Positions 1-10,239 of a stretch of 64,000 nucleotides of DNA are shown here, in pieces (positions within the stretch are counted from its first letter, which is position 1; each line of letters begins with the position of its first letter). The stretch covers positions 884,808 through 948,807 of the forward strand of contig JAUPSS010000009.1 in assembly GCA_040285825.1 (NCBI GenBank), read 5' to 3'. This DNA comes from Eukaryota sp. TZLM1-RC. Lineage: Eukaryota; Metamonada: BaSk clade. The notes beneath the pieces were generated by a model that searched no databases, was not told the DNA's origin, and saw only the letters and a list, made by a program, of their open reading frames with translations. The translations under genes and the position numbers were made by a program.

Positions 1-661
1 TTGTGTAACCATTCTTTATGCCTTTTTACATTGAAACGAGTGATCTAAGCCTAGGTCTCCATAACCGCACAAAGTACATATCACAAATTGTTCTCATTGA
101 AGCAAGCTCAGATTTATTAGGTATTTAAAGCAATCATCTGAGAACGTGAAATTTTGAGAAATAGGCAAAACTTTCAAGAATCAAGATGATTGACTGTCAC
201 AATTTGAAATAAATTGTAGTCGTCAAATTTTGATAGTTTTTCCTTCAAAAAACTCAATTTTTCCTTAAAAAAATAAATGCGTGACTTGACGTTGGCAAAT
301 TTTAATTCGTTTGTCCCAAATCAAAGTCAAAACCAGCAAAAAAAGGTGATAAAGCTGATAGTAAAACCCTATACTGATCTCTTGGAATTAAATTTGTTAA
401 ATCAAGATCACGTACAGCCAAGTATACAGAAATTGAATAGCAAATATGTGCAACTTGGCCCAGATGGAGAAACCCTAATCCTCCCAAAGAATGAGGCAAA
501 TAAATTAAATTAAAACTATTTGATTCTTCCAATCCTATGAAGTTGAAATAAGCAACAAATTCTGAAACCCAAAGATAAAAACCCATTATGGTGGATTCAG
601 AAGGTTGAGGAAACACAACAAAAGAATACTTCGAAGGAGAACACCCTAGACGAGCGATCAC
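1..661 (-). pseudogene. relic of family-F non-LTR retrotransposon (RT thumb/linker region)
   Basis: An open stretch at 302-661 resembles the region after the RT domain of the family-F element at 24.1-24.9 kb. Both carry a 'GFxLW..EF..xFNFI' block, then '(I/Y)xP...GGLGF.xL..VA.I.YS.S.Y..V.DL.L.N' and a 'LNPQF.GYE'-like block (here LSPFFAGFD). The frame meets a TAA at 302, but weak similarity (a Lys-rich 'FFKEKLSFLKEKL' stretch) continues towards position 100 in other frames. No RNase H, catalytic RT motif or endonuclease is present, so this is a decayed internal fragment. Its far end is at or beyond the window edge. It shows that family F has more than one copy here. The similarity was found by eye only. 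Confidence 0.6.
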
Positions 662-1118
662 AAACTAAACAAAAACAGTGTGTATCATGGAGTTGGATCA
701 CAGATCTGAAATAATGAAGGACTTAAAATCATATGAGACTGAGTTTAAGCTAAACTCCAATTGAACCCATCTAGACAAAATTATCGACGAAAATTAAAAA
801 AAAACAGATAACAATTGAGAAATATCAGGAAATCCTAGAGTGTTAGGACAACAATAGTAAACTTTGCTAGGATTTTCTGCCAATGGTAAATAATCAAGCT
901 TGGTCTTGGGAACAGTAGCTGTTCTAAGTGAGATAACCAAACCTAAAGAAACAACTCCGTGAAGGTCAGGAGCAAACAGGTTGGAAACGATCGTATTGAA
1001 AGCAAGTCTTTTTTGTTGCTTTCACTTGAATTCTGACAATACCAATAACATTTGCAGCACTTTTGCTATTTATAAGACATTGAACAAAACTATTGGGATC
1101 TGTTTCTTCAAGAACGGA
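662..1118. other. spacer, nothing recognised
   Basis: No open frame of useful length and no repeat shared with the rest of the window was seen. It may be decayed continuation of the family-F relic on its left. Confidence 0.4.
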
Positions 1119-2719
1119 TTAATGGATCATTGGTAAAATTGCATTTATACCAGGATTGTTGACGGGCATAAGAAGTAGAGTACGTTCCTTAAAGGCTGAC
1201 CACAATCGAGAATAAAACACAGCATAGTCCTCAAATACACCTTTTTCTGTCAAAACCTCTAACTGGGTGGCTGATAAACGCCATTGGTTGAAGGGAAATT
1301 CAACTTGTGATTGGACATCACAATAAGACGGCATAGAAGGTTTAATGCAAGTCCCAAGTTGTCGGAATTCAAATACCCCAACCTCCCGCATTTTGCAATT
1401 GAGAAACGACTCGAGGGATGTTAAAGTAAGAAAAGGAACACCTGACGCAATGTTGTGAGATTTTTTGCAATGTTGAAGATGAAACAGCAACATGAGGCAA
1501 GCAAATGACTCCATCAACAAACCAAGAGAGCTGGCACTGATGGGAACAGGTAGGAATGACATCAAAACGTTCTTGGCAGCTCTGTTGAATTGTTCCTGAT
1601 CTTCAAGATAAGACCATAGAAAGCTCATAACAAGAGGATCTTTTAGTGGACGACACTTGTAAAGAAAAGGAAGTGACTGAGCAACATTCTCAGGTAAGTT
1701 CACCCCCTCAAGTACATGAAAGCCATTTTCAACAACTTCACAAATATTATTGTGAGAAACCAAACCAAAATTGGCAACAAGAGTAAAAAAACTCCAGTGG
1801 ATGCTCCTAATTTGAAAGATTTCATAGCGTTATCTACTTTACCCCGAATGGCCGGTAAAAAATTCAAAAATCTGTTAGCTGCAGCATAAGCTGTCCAAAC
1901 AGGACGAATAGTTGTACAATCTGATATAGTGAGAAGAGGGTCTATGGGTGTATCAGGTGAATGACGTTCAGAGTACAGGGAGGGATCCAAGGCAGTAAAA
2001 ACAGTCATAAAATGTGATATTGTGTTAGCCTTGAAAATTGGTCCAAGTAAATACAAAGGAGGCTTTGGAGGACGATAAGACGAAACATTGATAGTATCCG
2101 AAACAAATCCTTTAAGCGACATATGAGTGCCAGATACTAAAGCCATAACTGGTTTTAAAGTAGCTAGATTACGAATAGCATATCGCAGGCAACGATATAA
2201 ATTCCATTGAGGACCAAGTTGAATGTGTGAAGTAAAGGAAGAACTGAACAATAAAGTTCCAACTTCATCAAGACATACCACATACTTATCCATTGGCAAG
2301 TCTTGAATAAGAGATTCTACAAACTGAGCATGATCCTGGTTGTCAAAAGGTTGCTTGCACGATTTCACAAAGGAAAGAAACCTGGAAGATGTACTAGAAA
2401 TAATGCTCTTTAAATACTTCATCCAACCATCTGCAGTGTTTAATAAAACAGTGTCCAGTGGAGATTCTTGCAAGATTTCAACAATAAGCCACTCAAAATA
2501 AATGACCACAACAGCAATACGTTGTTCTAGGCTATAAGATTTATCTAAAGGAATAAAATCCTGAAAAATATCCGATAATTTCACAGTGGGTGGCCAAGTG
2601 TAACAGACATTTTCAGAGTTGTTTCTATTTTTTTCTATTCTAGAAAATGAGAAATATGATATTCCAGTGTTGGGATAATCAAAAGTCTTCACACATTCCA
2701 ACATTAAGCGCGTTTTCAC
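1119..2719 (-). pseudogene. Crinkler-like / STAND-type P-loop NTPase, frameshifted
   Basis: Two overlapping frames (1700-2719 and 1119-1763) form one protein of about 530 residues. The first has a Walker-B-like 'YVVCLDEVGTLL', then 'LYRCLRYAIRNL' and a sensor-like 'ALVSGTHMSLKGF' followed by 'PPKPPLYLL'. That order fits the large NTPase family linked to Crinkler-type effectors of fungi and oomycetes, in which a DE box precedes an 'LRRALR' helix and a 'TxTS' strand. The second frame supplies the helical C-terminal part. The switch falls near 1790, by a T7 run; the hydrophobic tail 'VFLLLLPILVWFL' of the first frame is then out-of-frame reading, not a membrane segment. The N-terminus begins at KTRLMLEC, the end of a P-loop. 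Upstream frame is lost at a 10-bp tandem duplication. Family assignment is by motif memory; the pseudogene call is firmer. Confidence 0.45.
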
Positions 2720-2731
2720 GCGTTTTCACAC
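2698..2731 (-). repeat. 10-bp tandem duplication at the NTPase P-loop
   Basis: On the plus strand 'gcgttttcac' occurs twice head to tail (about 2709-2728). Because the unit is 10 bp, it shifts the frame. The minus-strand frame of the NTPase is open downstream (KTRLML), but a TGA precedes it inside the duplicated unit. With one unit the upstream frame would read AKGVKTR, a degenerate P-loop. Confidence 0.6.
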
Positions 2732-2749
2732 CTTTCGCACAACTTTTAG

Positions 2750-3060
2750 TTTTCCAAATTTCTTCATTCCAAATTTTTTTTGAAACATTTTTTGTTTTTT
2801 CTTACAAAATATTTCCAGAAGGATGAAATATTCCAAACTAGTGATATGAATGTTGGTGAATTTGTGTCAGATTGGATTGCAGTGTCGAATGAATATTGAC
2901 TCGATTGCCCATTGTTAAACTTGTATCTCGTGAATAATGTTGTTAACTGATTAATTTTGAATTCAGCATTTCCATTGAAAAAGGAATTGTACTGACGGGA
3001 CTAATTTCTACTGGAATCTGAATGGGAGGTTTAACAGTGTCAGAGGAACAGTGTCAGTTC
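2750..3060 (-). pseudogene. relic of family-A retrotransposon (region just before RT)
   Basis: Two blocks match the family-A copies at 44.5-44.65 kb and 56.87-57.05 kb in order and orientation. The first is 'atttccagaaggatgaaa' near 2815. The second, near 2970-3020, is a 'catttccattgaaaa' to 'gggactaatttctactgg' stretch corresponding to 'catttccattgagaa...gggacttatttctactggg'. About 100 bp of unrelated sequence separates them. No reading frame survives. It is an old, diverged copy. Confidence 0.55.
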
Positions 3061-3465
3061 GTGAGGAGAACATCCCTGGGAATAGGGAAAACATACAGGA
3101 TTTTTTATCTCTGTTGGGACTTCTGAGGAATTACCCGCATTAATTACTGTTGAGGGTGCCCTTGAAGTCAAGTGGTAGTTAAACATTGGAGGTACGCTTT
3201 ATTTCAGGAAACGGGTACGAAGCTAGGCGAGAAAGAAAGAAGGAGGAAAAATAGAATTCTTCCTTTAAGAATATACTCACTAGTGAACCTAATAACACCA
3301 ATAATCTATTAATCTATAAATAGCAGCTGTTCTGCTAACAATTCTACCTAGATTAAATGGATTTGTCCTTTCATCAATGTTTGGTTGATTTAAAGTGTAG
3401 CTATTTGAAACCTGAGCAAATCATTTTCTCAGAATGGTAATCACGGTGTGAACAAGGTTTGACAT
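3061..3465. other. spacer, nothing recognised
   Basis: AT-rich sequence with no long frame. There is no clear tie to the neighbours. Confidence 0.4.
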
Positions 3466-3699
3466 TTATTTAGAACGTGCTTGTCCTTCTTGTTGTGATC
3501 TCTCTTGCACTACAGAAACCCAATCACAAAACACTTTGAAATGATGAGGAAAAAACTGACCCTTCCATAACAACAACTCGAACTGATGCTGGAACGTCTC
3601 TATTTTGTTCAGGTACATCAATCGTAAAACTCGAGCATGGTCAGATGGATTAATGAAAGCTGAATTTGATGTATTTTGGCCTCGAACACGTGTTCTCAA
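3466..3699 (-). CDS. hypothetical short ORF, 77 aa
   Basis: A 77-residue frame with Arg/His-rich composition and a helical middle ('VLRLMYLNKIETFQHQFELLLW'-type pattern). I recognise no family. It lies upstream of the NTPase relic and on the same strand, and other minus-strand coding relics follow at 4.05-4.6 kb, so it may be one surviving exon or fragment of a larger decayed gene. There is no signal peptide and no cysteine pattern. Being a real gene on its own is unlikely. Confidence 0.2.
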   Translation of the reverse strand: MRTRVRGQNTSNSAFINPSDHARVLRLMYLNKIETFQHQFELLLWKGQFFPHHFKVFCDWVSVVQERSQQEGQARSK

Positions 3700-4039
3700 G
3701 GTTTTTATACCACATGTGGTTCTTCATATTCTCATTTAAATCCATCGAGCTCTGACAGGTGAGTCAACCATTTCAACAGTCTGGTAAAGTCAGCAGAAAC
3801 GAGACGTAAATGAGTATTGTAAGAGTTGACTATGTATTCTGATTATTTCCATCATCCAAAAATGAGAGTGTAAGGAAAAGAAAACGGCAAACTACGACAA
3901 GAGGAATAGATGAGTTGTTTACCCAAGTACTCTCCTCAATAGCAGGAAAATAACGAAGATACTTATCTGAAAGAAAATTTCGAGTTACATTAGTAGCCTT
4001 TCTGGGTAAATACAGAGGTACCTTTCTTTTTTTTTCTTT

Positions 4040-4640
4040 TTTTCTTTTTTTTCAGGGAGGGAAATTAAAAGAGAATGAAGGTGTTGGTTGAAGCAGTGTT
4101 AGTTTAACAAATTCAATGCTCTCAGTATATTTTGGAAAAGCGTGGCGAATTTGGGTTAATGTGTATATATCCAGGTGGTGTAAAAGACCTTCCCGTTGTC
4201 ACTCTGTGCTAACTACACTGCGTAAAACACCGATGGCTTCCGAATGCTGACATGATTTAAAGAGGAACATAAGATGATCAGCAAGTGCTGGAAAATGATG
4301 TTCAATAAGTGTCTCAGGAACCTCGTCAATGAGCACCCGTGTTGCTATATGACGACAGTAATTGGGCGTGAATTAGCAAAATCAGTATCATAAAGTGATT
4401 TTCTCTCTTATGGGACCAGTGTCATTGAATCAAAAAGGTCATTGATGATGCCACAGCAATTGTTGATTTCATTCGAGGAAACGTCGAGATGGAAGCATCA
4501 TTTGAAAAATCGTCATCCGTGACACTATTACGTCCAGCTAGTAGGCGTTTCTATACTAGTTATATCTTGTTGCAAAGCATAAACACCATATCGGAGAAGA
4601 TCAAGATGCTTATTGCTGCCTCTGCCACATAAAACGTTGT
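4040..4640 (-). pseudogene. possible helical-repeat protein relic
   Basis: Read on the minus strand, about 4090-4370 gives protein-like text such as RVLIDEVPETLIEHHFPAL and a following DHLMFLFKSC, broken by a TGA near 4210. About 4520-4640 gives NVLCGRGSNKHLDLLRYGVY and ends in tandem stops. Leu and Glu spacing suggests helical hairpins, but no family can be named. The pieces lie in different frames with gaps, so this is at best a decayed gene. The T-rich run at 4022-4050 ('ttttctttttttct') interrupts it further. Confidence 0.25.
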
Positions 4641-4699
4641 CAACGAAGGAGGTTCAAGAGTTCAAAAAGTATTTCAGAGAGTAAATTTAATCATTCATA

Positions 4700-5363
4700 A
4701 TATACAATATGACTTGTGGTAGCGATTAAGCTCTTTAACAAACTACCTGAAGCCTTTGATTTCGGTACTGAAAGTAACAGACACTAACCAATTGCTTATC
4801 TCAAAGATGTACAAAGAGATGTGTCACGAGCTGACAGATTTTTATCTTATCAGTGATTGTAGTTTTTTAGCAGACTTAGAAATAGTTTCAACAGTTGGAA
4901 GCCTCAATCACAGAATATCCTTGGCATGTTCACTCCTATTTTATTTTGCTTCCTTTTTTTGAGGCCCTGAATTTTAGGCACAGTGTGAACAAGCAGCTGA
5001 TTACACTATTGGTACCTTTAGAACTGTGGTGAGGATTGTTGTTTGTCCAGACATTGCAATAAAAGTGTACAGTGAATGGCATAGTTTTTGCATAAGAAAA
5101 GGTCACTACTGTCAAAAATCTACATGGAAAAGAGCACCCAACATAAGAAATTGATTTTGTGTAGGTTTAGTGTACACACTATATGTAAAAAGATAGATTA
5201 TTTTTCTAGTTATAATACTGACAATTCTTGCTTGTTTAGGTTCAAGGTCAAAGGGGATAAAAGGAATGTTTTAACTGAAATCTAAAATTGAAAAAATAAT
5301 AATAGCTCTTCCTCTGTGCATTTCACTTCCAATTCCCCACCTATTTCTCCGCTCTTCTTTTGA
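4700..5363. other. spacer with only short unsupported frames
   Basis: Short plus-strand frames (4756-4962 and 5088-5285) have AT-driven composition and no recognisable motif. I do not call them genes. The C/T-rich stretch just before 5364 ('ctcttcctctgtgcatttc') could be a promoter-proximal tract for the next gene. Confidence 0.35.
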
Positions 5364-6270
5364 ATGGACTATCCTCCAGACGCTTATTTTTATGATGACT
5401 TTATGGAATCCAATCCTCATTTTGGTGAATCGCCGATAGAGTCACCAATAAATCAAGTACCTACGTTACCATCACCCACGTTGTCTTTAACTCAGTTGCC
5501 TGAAGCCAAGGAATTACTGACTGGTCTTGAGTACCGACTGTATAAAAAAGGCAAGAAATTCATAGAACCTGCTGGCCCGCAAACGCTCTACTACACCACA
5601 ATTCCAACAGCAGATGAAATCAGGGACTTACTCATCAATAACTGGAAAGACACAGCCGTGAAGAAAACTCTAGCCGTTCATCCTACTTGGACGCCAGTTG
5701 TACTCTTGAAGCGAGTGAATGCAAAGAATTGGAAGCCCCTTTCGGACACATCTTTGAACACTTGGCTTGAGGAGACAGATCTTTCTTCAATTTTTTATCT
5801 TTTCCAACTAAGGTATGACTTTGATGCAGGACAATATGATGCGTGGCTACAACAAAAAGAACATGTAGAACGTGTTGAAGTTGATGGAACCTCTCTCCAA
5901 GCATCCTTTGAGAACTCCCTCAAAGCAGATACCAAGTACTGGGATATCTGGGCAGCCGCCATCTCAAAAGGTGTTGCAGATTTGAACGAGCCTCCTGCAA
6001 CAATCGCTAAATACTATTCTCACAAACGCCGCTTTGAGCTGACAGCGACAGACTCCCTTTATCGAGATCTAACTTCTTGCTTCCGTGCGTCTCGAAAAAA
6101 TTGACCACCAATGTTCGGAATATCGCCGAACTTTGATGACCAGATCTTTTGCAGAGCAGGAAGAGTTTCTCCTGAACAATTTCGGCACAAACCGTGATCC
6201 AGTGGTAGTGACTCCACCAGTGAAACGCAAATTGTTACAAACTTTAGACATTTTTCATGCCAATATCTAA
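5364..6270 (+). CDS. unknown protein, likely one +1 frame break near 6085
   Basis: The first frame (5364-6104) codes 246 residues starting MDYPPDAYFYDDF, with a Pro/Ser/Thr-rich N-terminus (about residues 20-50) and an ordered-looking rest with several Trp ('NWKDTAV', 'HPTWTPVVLL', 'YWDIWAAAI'). It stops at 6104. A second frame opens across the join (about 6084-6270) and gives LEKIDHQCSEYRRTLMTRSF and 40 further residues, ending at a TAA directly before 'aataaataaac', a plausible polyadenylation signal. Both parts look coding, so either one base is missing or extra near the A6 run at 6096, or a tiny intron is present. The total is about 300 residues. I recognise no family. Neighbours give no functional hint. 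Confidence 0.5.
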
Positions 6271-6454
6271 AAATCAATAAATAAACTATTTATTATATTG
6301 TCTATTGTTTTCAAATGATTGTTGTAAAAATTCAGCCCTTGATCCTGTCAAATAAGGCGACCAATAGTACTGTCCATCACGATAACCTGCAATTTTTTAA
6401 GTTGAAGTAAATTGACATCAGAAAAAAAATGATCGGTGTTAAACGGCATGGATT
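6271..6454. other. short spacer with polyadenylation-like signal
   Basis: It begins with overlapping 'aataaa' hexamers just after the previous stop. The rest is AT-rich with nothing else seen. Confidence 0.35.
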
Positions 6455-6759
6455 TTGAGAAGTGGGAATGGAAATGGCAATTCACCAATTTTGCAAAATA
6501 CTGCTCGAAATGCATATTTCACATTTTCCTCACACTCTCACAATCAAATGTCATCTGATAACATAACCCCTGATTCATCTGTAGGTCGACAGCTTGACTT
6601 TTCATCTGTTGTTTCCAGTAATACAATCAGTCTAGTTGCTCCACCAGGAGGTGCCAGCAGTAGTTGCTCTGTTGGTGTTCTTTTCTGCTTATCAGGACGT
6701 AGAAATAACAAGTTAGACATCGACAGCCTTACACTTGATTACAAAAATCTAACTGATAT
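6455..6759 (+). pseudogene. 5' part of an unknown gene split by the MULE
   Basis: An open frame from 6455 runs through a Ser-rich region ('SSDNITPDSSVGRQLDF', 'APPGGASSSCSVGVLFCL') into 'DSLTLDYKNLTD' and meets the MULE end at 6760. If the MULE and one target duplicate are left out, the frame continues at 8825 without a stop (see next part). The product is unrecognised. An internal ATG near 6548 is an equally good start. Confidence 0.45.
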
Positions 6760-8824
6760 GGGGAAAACACCAAAATCCACACATACCACAATTTTTAGTC
6801 AAAATCCACAAACATTTCTCAAAGTAATTTTCATAATCCACATCATCCAGAACCTTTGATGAAAATCCACATATGACGTGACCCAAATCATTTCAAGTTG
6901 GTTGATCAAAATCATCTTTATTGAACATCTCTATTCAACTGCTTCTTATGATACAATAAACTATTGATTAGGACGACCTCTTTCGTTATGGTTTACTTCT
7001 CCGCATAAACCACACTTATAAATGCGTTTCTGAGCTGGCTTTAATGAAGTTTGAGATCTTCTGGGCTTATTTCCTGATTTTCTCTCACTTGTATTCCTCA
7101 TACGAACTTTCTTGGGTCTGCCCACTCTCGGCTTGGCAATTGGAGGTCCGCATACATTTACTTCCGGTGCTCTTTCATCAGATTCTACGTTACTCCTCAG
7201 CGTAACATCATCAACAGATAATATTCTCCCCTCGTAGGCACGTAAATACCATAAAGAAGAGTGCTGTGGTGCACAGTATTCAATTCCTCTTGAACCATTC
7301 CTTGTCAAAAACATCAGCAAGTGAGCACATGGTATTCCTTCTTTCCCATTACAGCAACTACAACTCTTTTCCCCAATATCAACGTTGAAAACTCTACCAC
7401 TGTCTATGTCCTCAAACTTATCGTCATCAACTTCGATAGATTTTAACTCACGCAACAACATCAACCTCTCCTCAGGAATCTTAACAGCTCTTGGAACTAA
7501 AGCAAATTCAATCATTGCCCTGGCTTCTTTTTGTCTTGATACAAACCATTTTCCAAGCATTACTCTGATGCTATCAAACATTTGAACAATAGGTTGTTCT
7601 CTGGCTTCGTTTGATAGCAGCATTGAGTGATTCCCTGACGTTACTGGTGGTATGTCCCCACCTGTTTCCAAGAAACATACACTCGACCCAATGCTGAGGA
7701 TCTGCCGTCTTCTCGATATTATCCGCTGCCGTCTGTGAGACAATCTCTGTTTCTTTTAGAATATCGTTGTAGTCATTGAGATTTTTTGCTTTTGCTAGTC
7801 GGAAAATAAAGCCTAGCTTTTTTTGATCCTTTACCTGTTGCATTATCAGCAAGATGTTTTACACAGAATGCATGAGGACATACAAGAAATACAGCCTCCA
7901 CTGCATTGATCAGACCTTTTTGCCGATCGGAAATGACTGAAGTATCTGAGATAACAAATATGTTGCAAAGATGATCTAGACACCACAACCAAGTTGGTGT
8001 ATTTTCAGTATCAACAACTCCAAACGCTAGAGGGAATGTCTGTCCATTTGCGCCAATTATTGCAGCTACCAAAATTGTTCCAAGATACTGATTTTGATGA
8101 AACAGCCGTCCGATTCGATCACAGGTTTACAATATTGCTGACCAGTGATGGATGCTGAAAACGCCAAAAAAACAACGACTAAAGCGATCATCTTCACCTG
8201 CTTCAACAAAAGCCACAGTTCCTAGCATTTTCTGTTTCAAACGTTCGAAGTAACGAGGTAGTAGGCTGAAGGAATTTTCCTTGTCTCCATATAACAACAT
8301 TTGTGCTTCTTTTACCACTCTAGAACATGCGTTATGATTGATTGACATGTCAGACATCCTTTGCATTCTAGTTGGAGATACTGGTTCACAACGTCTGAAA
8401 TTCTCTTTCAAGATATGAGCAACAATTTTTGCAGGAACGTGATTGGTTGATTGTGCTTGACAAGGTGTGTTGTGCTCCACTAACTTCGTAACAACCCAAA
8501 CATCGCAATCAAGAGGAAACGTAGCAATAAAACGAAAGGGACACTTCTCATCATAACACCTGATTTCCTAGCGGGTCTTGTTGTTAGAGGAGAACATTTT
8601 GTTGATTTCAATATTATTTTGATACAGAGTTGTTATTATTTTGTCACGAGATTCGAAAGCGTCGTTCACTGAGATGGATATAGGTTCAGCAGCTTTAAGG
8701 TTATTAAAACTAAGAGCAATAGTCATTTTTGTGGTTTTTGATGAAAAAGATGGGAATAATGTTGTTGTGGATTTTGATGGAAATTGATTTAATCATGTGG
8801 ATTTTGATGTTTTTCCAATGATAT
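6751..8824 (-). mobile_element. MULE (Mutator-like) DNA transposon with TIRs
   Basis: Terminal inverted repeats are visible. The left end starts 'ggggaaaacaccaaaatccaca' in type (6760 on). The inverse of the right end (to about 8815) reads 'gaaaaacatcaaaatccaca'. Both ends also carry a subterminal 'tcaaaatccacaa' motif repeated inward. Flanks are 'aactgatat' (6751-6759) and 'caatgatat' (8816-8824), a slightly diverged 9-bp target duplication of the size MULEs make. The element is about 2.06 kb and holds one transposase on the minus strand. It sits inside a plus-strand reading frame. Confidence 0.75.
6961..8480 (-). pseudogene. MULE transposase with SWIM zinc finger, multiply frameshifted
   Basis: It cuts and re-inserts the surrounding MULE. 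Reading order on the minus strand: an N-terminal helical region (8127-8480); the first catalytic Asp in 'PVIESDGCF' near 8110; the MULE core 'LVAAIIGANGQTFPLAFGVV' (7773-8072); a second Asp in 'VISDRQKGL' with 'CPHAFCVKHLADN'; then 'GHTTSNVRESLN', supplying the catalytic Glu (7574-7852). The last frame (6961-7743) has a SWIM finger 'CSCCNGKEGIPCAHL' and a basic tail with a zinc-knuckle-like 'CGLCGEVNH' whose final Cys is replaced by Arg. At least four frames are needed, so the gene is inactive as written or contains sequence errors. Confidence 0.8.
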
Positions 8825-9020
8825 ATCCCCAATTGCGTTACAGTCCATCTTTCTTTCAGCTTATAAAGTTGTTATCAAACAACAAGACTCTTTGACTCAT
8901 CCAAGAGCCCGTCCCCAATTTATGTTTGAATACGGACGGGGATGGGATTGTTCTAAGGTCTCAAGTGAAACCATAGCAAATTGGATAACCTCCTGTAATG
9001 ATAGTGAAGTTAACAAGCGC
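8825..9020 (+). pseudogene. continuation of the MULE-split gene
   Basis: After the right target duplicate the frame continues from 'LTD' into ISPIALQSIFLSAYKVV, then 'THPRARPQFMFEYGRGWDC' and 'SSETIANWI'. It is open to about 9045, where it runs into the transposase relic on the opposite strand, so its true end is unclear. The composition (Trp, Tyr, Arg mix) is protein-like. The family is unknown. Confidence 0.4.
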
Positions 9021-9838
9021 AGGAGGAAGAATATAATAATCTACACCTGTCTTTCTCATTCCATGAATGATATTTTCGTGATCATGTATGTTACATCCAT
9101 CCAATACTACACAACTTCTTCGACCACCTGACGCATAGAAGACATTATGATGAGAAATGATATAAATTGAGAACGGTCAAAATGGCCTCCTTGAATATGT
9201 GAAAACATATCTTTGACGTCGATATCGGCCACACATGCCGATATTTGTTCTTGTAGAACAGAGGAGAAACTTAGTTTTGTTTGTACTCCTTTAGGAGACC
9301 ACACATTATGTCTGCTAAAGTGTTCGGTACGAAAGCTGATTTCATCAATAAAGAGGAGTCGTTGAGTCTGAGTTGGTCCAATTGCTAGACCAATTCTGTT
9401 TTGAAAAGCCAATATTAGCTGCCCTCTGGCCTTTCTAACCAAAAGCTGACAACGTTTCCAGGAATATCCTGCCTGAACGAGAAACCGATGAATTGTTGAG
9501 ACACTAACATCTTTGTTTCGTTCTCAACGTAAAAGTACAACCATTTCTCTGAGGTATTAATCAGGCTTATGTTCAAGAGTACTGATGATGAATTTTCGAT
9601 CACTTCCATTCAGTATTGCGATGGTCTTCAAGTAACGATCTTTCGGACAAAAGGCTTGCCGTATCCATCTTGATAAAGTAGACTGATTGACGGCATAAAG
9701 AGAAGCTACTTCAACTTGTGATTTTTCCAACCAAAGATTCGTCCAAACAGCACCCACCTTGGTGTCTTCGCTTGCGTGATGAGTCAGTTGAAGCAGATTT
9801 ATGTTGGGGTCGCACAGTAAGTCAAAGGTTAAGGGCAT
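9010..9838 (-). pseudogene. IS630/Tc1-mariner-type transposase relic
   Basis: Four frames in order make a DDE transposase. An N-terminal helix-turn-helix (9557-9838, 'VASLYAVNQSTLSRWIRQAF') is followed by a linker (9415-9609). The catalytic core has 'LLFIDEISF' (first Asp) and 'HNVWSPKG' (9107-9442), then 'CVVLDGCNIHDHENI' (second Asp, about 9060-9120). It breaks at 'YYILPP' near 9020, exactly where the family normally continues with the Pro-Tyr-Ser block and the third catalytic residue. It is therefore frameshifted and truncated. No terminal inverted repeats were found. Confidence 0.65.
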
Positions 9839-10239
9839 AAGGGATAACAGGCTGTGAGGAAACTTTCACTGTGAGGAAAAGGAAAAATTTTTACGCATGC
9901 ACAATTAAAAATCTCACAGCTCCATATCAAAAAAAGTTGATACTTTTACAATGATTTAGAAATTTCAACGTCCCTTCAGATTATTTTGCACGTGAAAAAA
10001 TAAAACTTTCTTGTATATAAAATTAGTCTTTTTCAAATAGCCCAAAAACAGCAGATATTATGAACACTTCTTGGTTATTGACCCATTGTAATTATTCCTC
10101 ATCGCTCAGTTGTTTCAGGTCTTCAGCCTCTTTTTTCCATCTCATTTAACTTTTAGTTATTTTATAATAATAATATTATTTGGCATTTCATTTGTTGATT
10201 TCGTTTCAATATCAATGGCAAGAACAGACCTTAGAGATT
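9839..10239. other. spacer, nothing recognised
   Basis: AT-rich. The 'ctgtgagg' pair near 9850-9877 is a short direct repeat only. No gene was seen; the plus-strand hydrophobic frame from 10110 is antisense to the next relic and low-complexity. Confidence 0.4.

Noticed and set aside
1700-1790. Hydrophobic 'VFLLLLPILVWFLTIIFV' segment as a membrane helix of the NTPase
   Set aside because: The same DNA in the next frame joins smoothly to the C-terminal half, so the hydrophobic text comes from reading past a frameshift.
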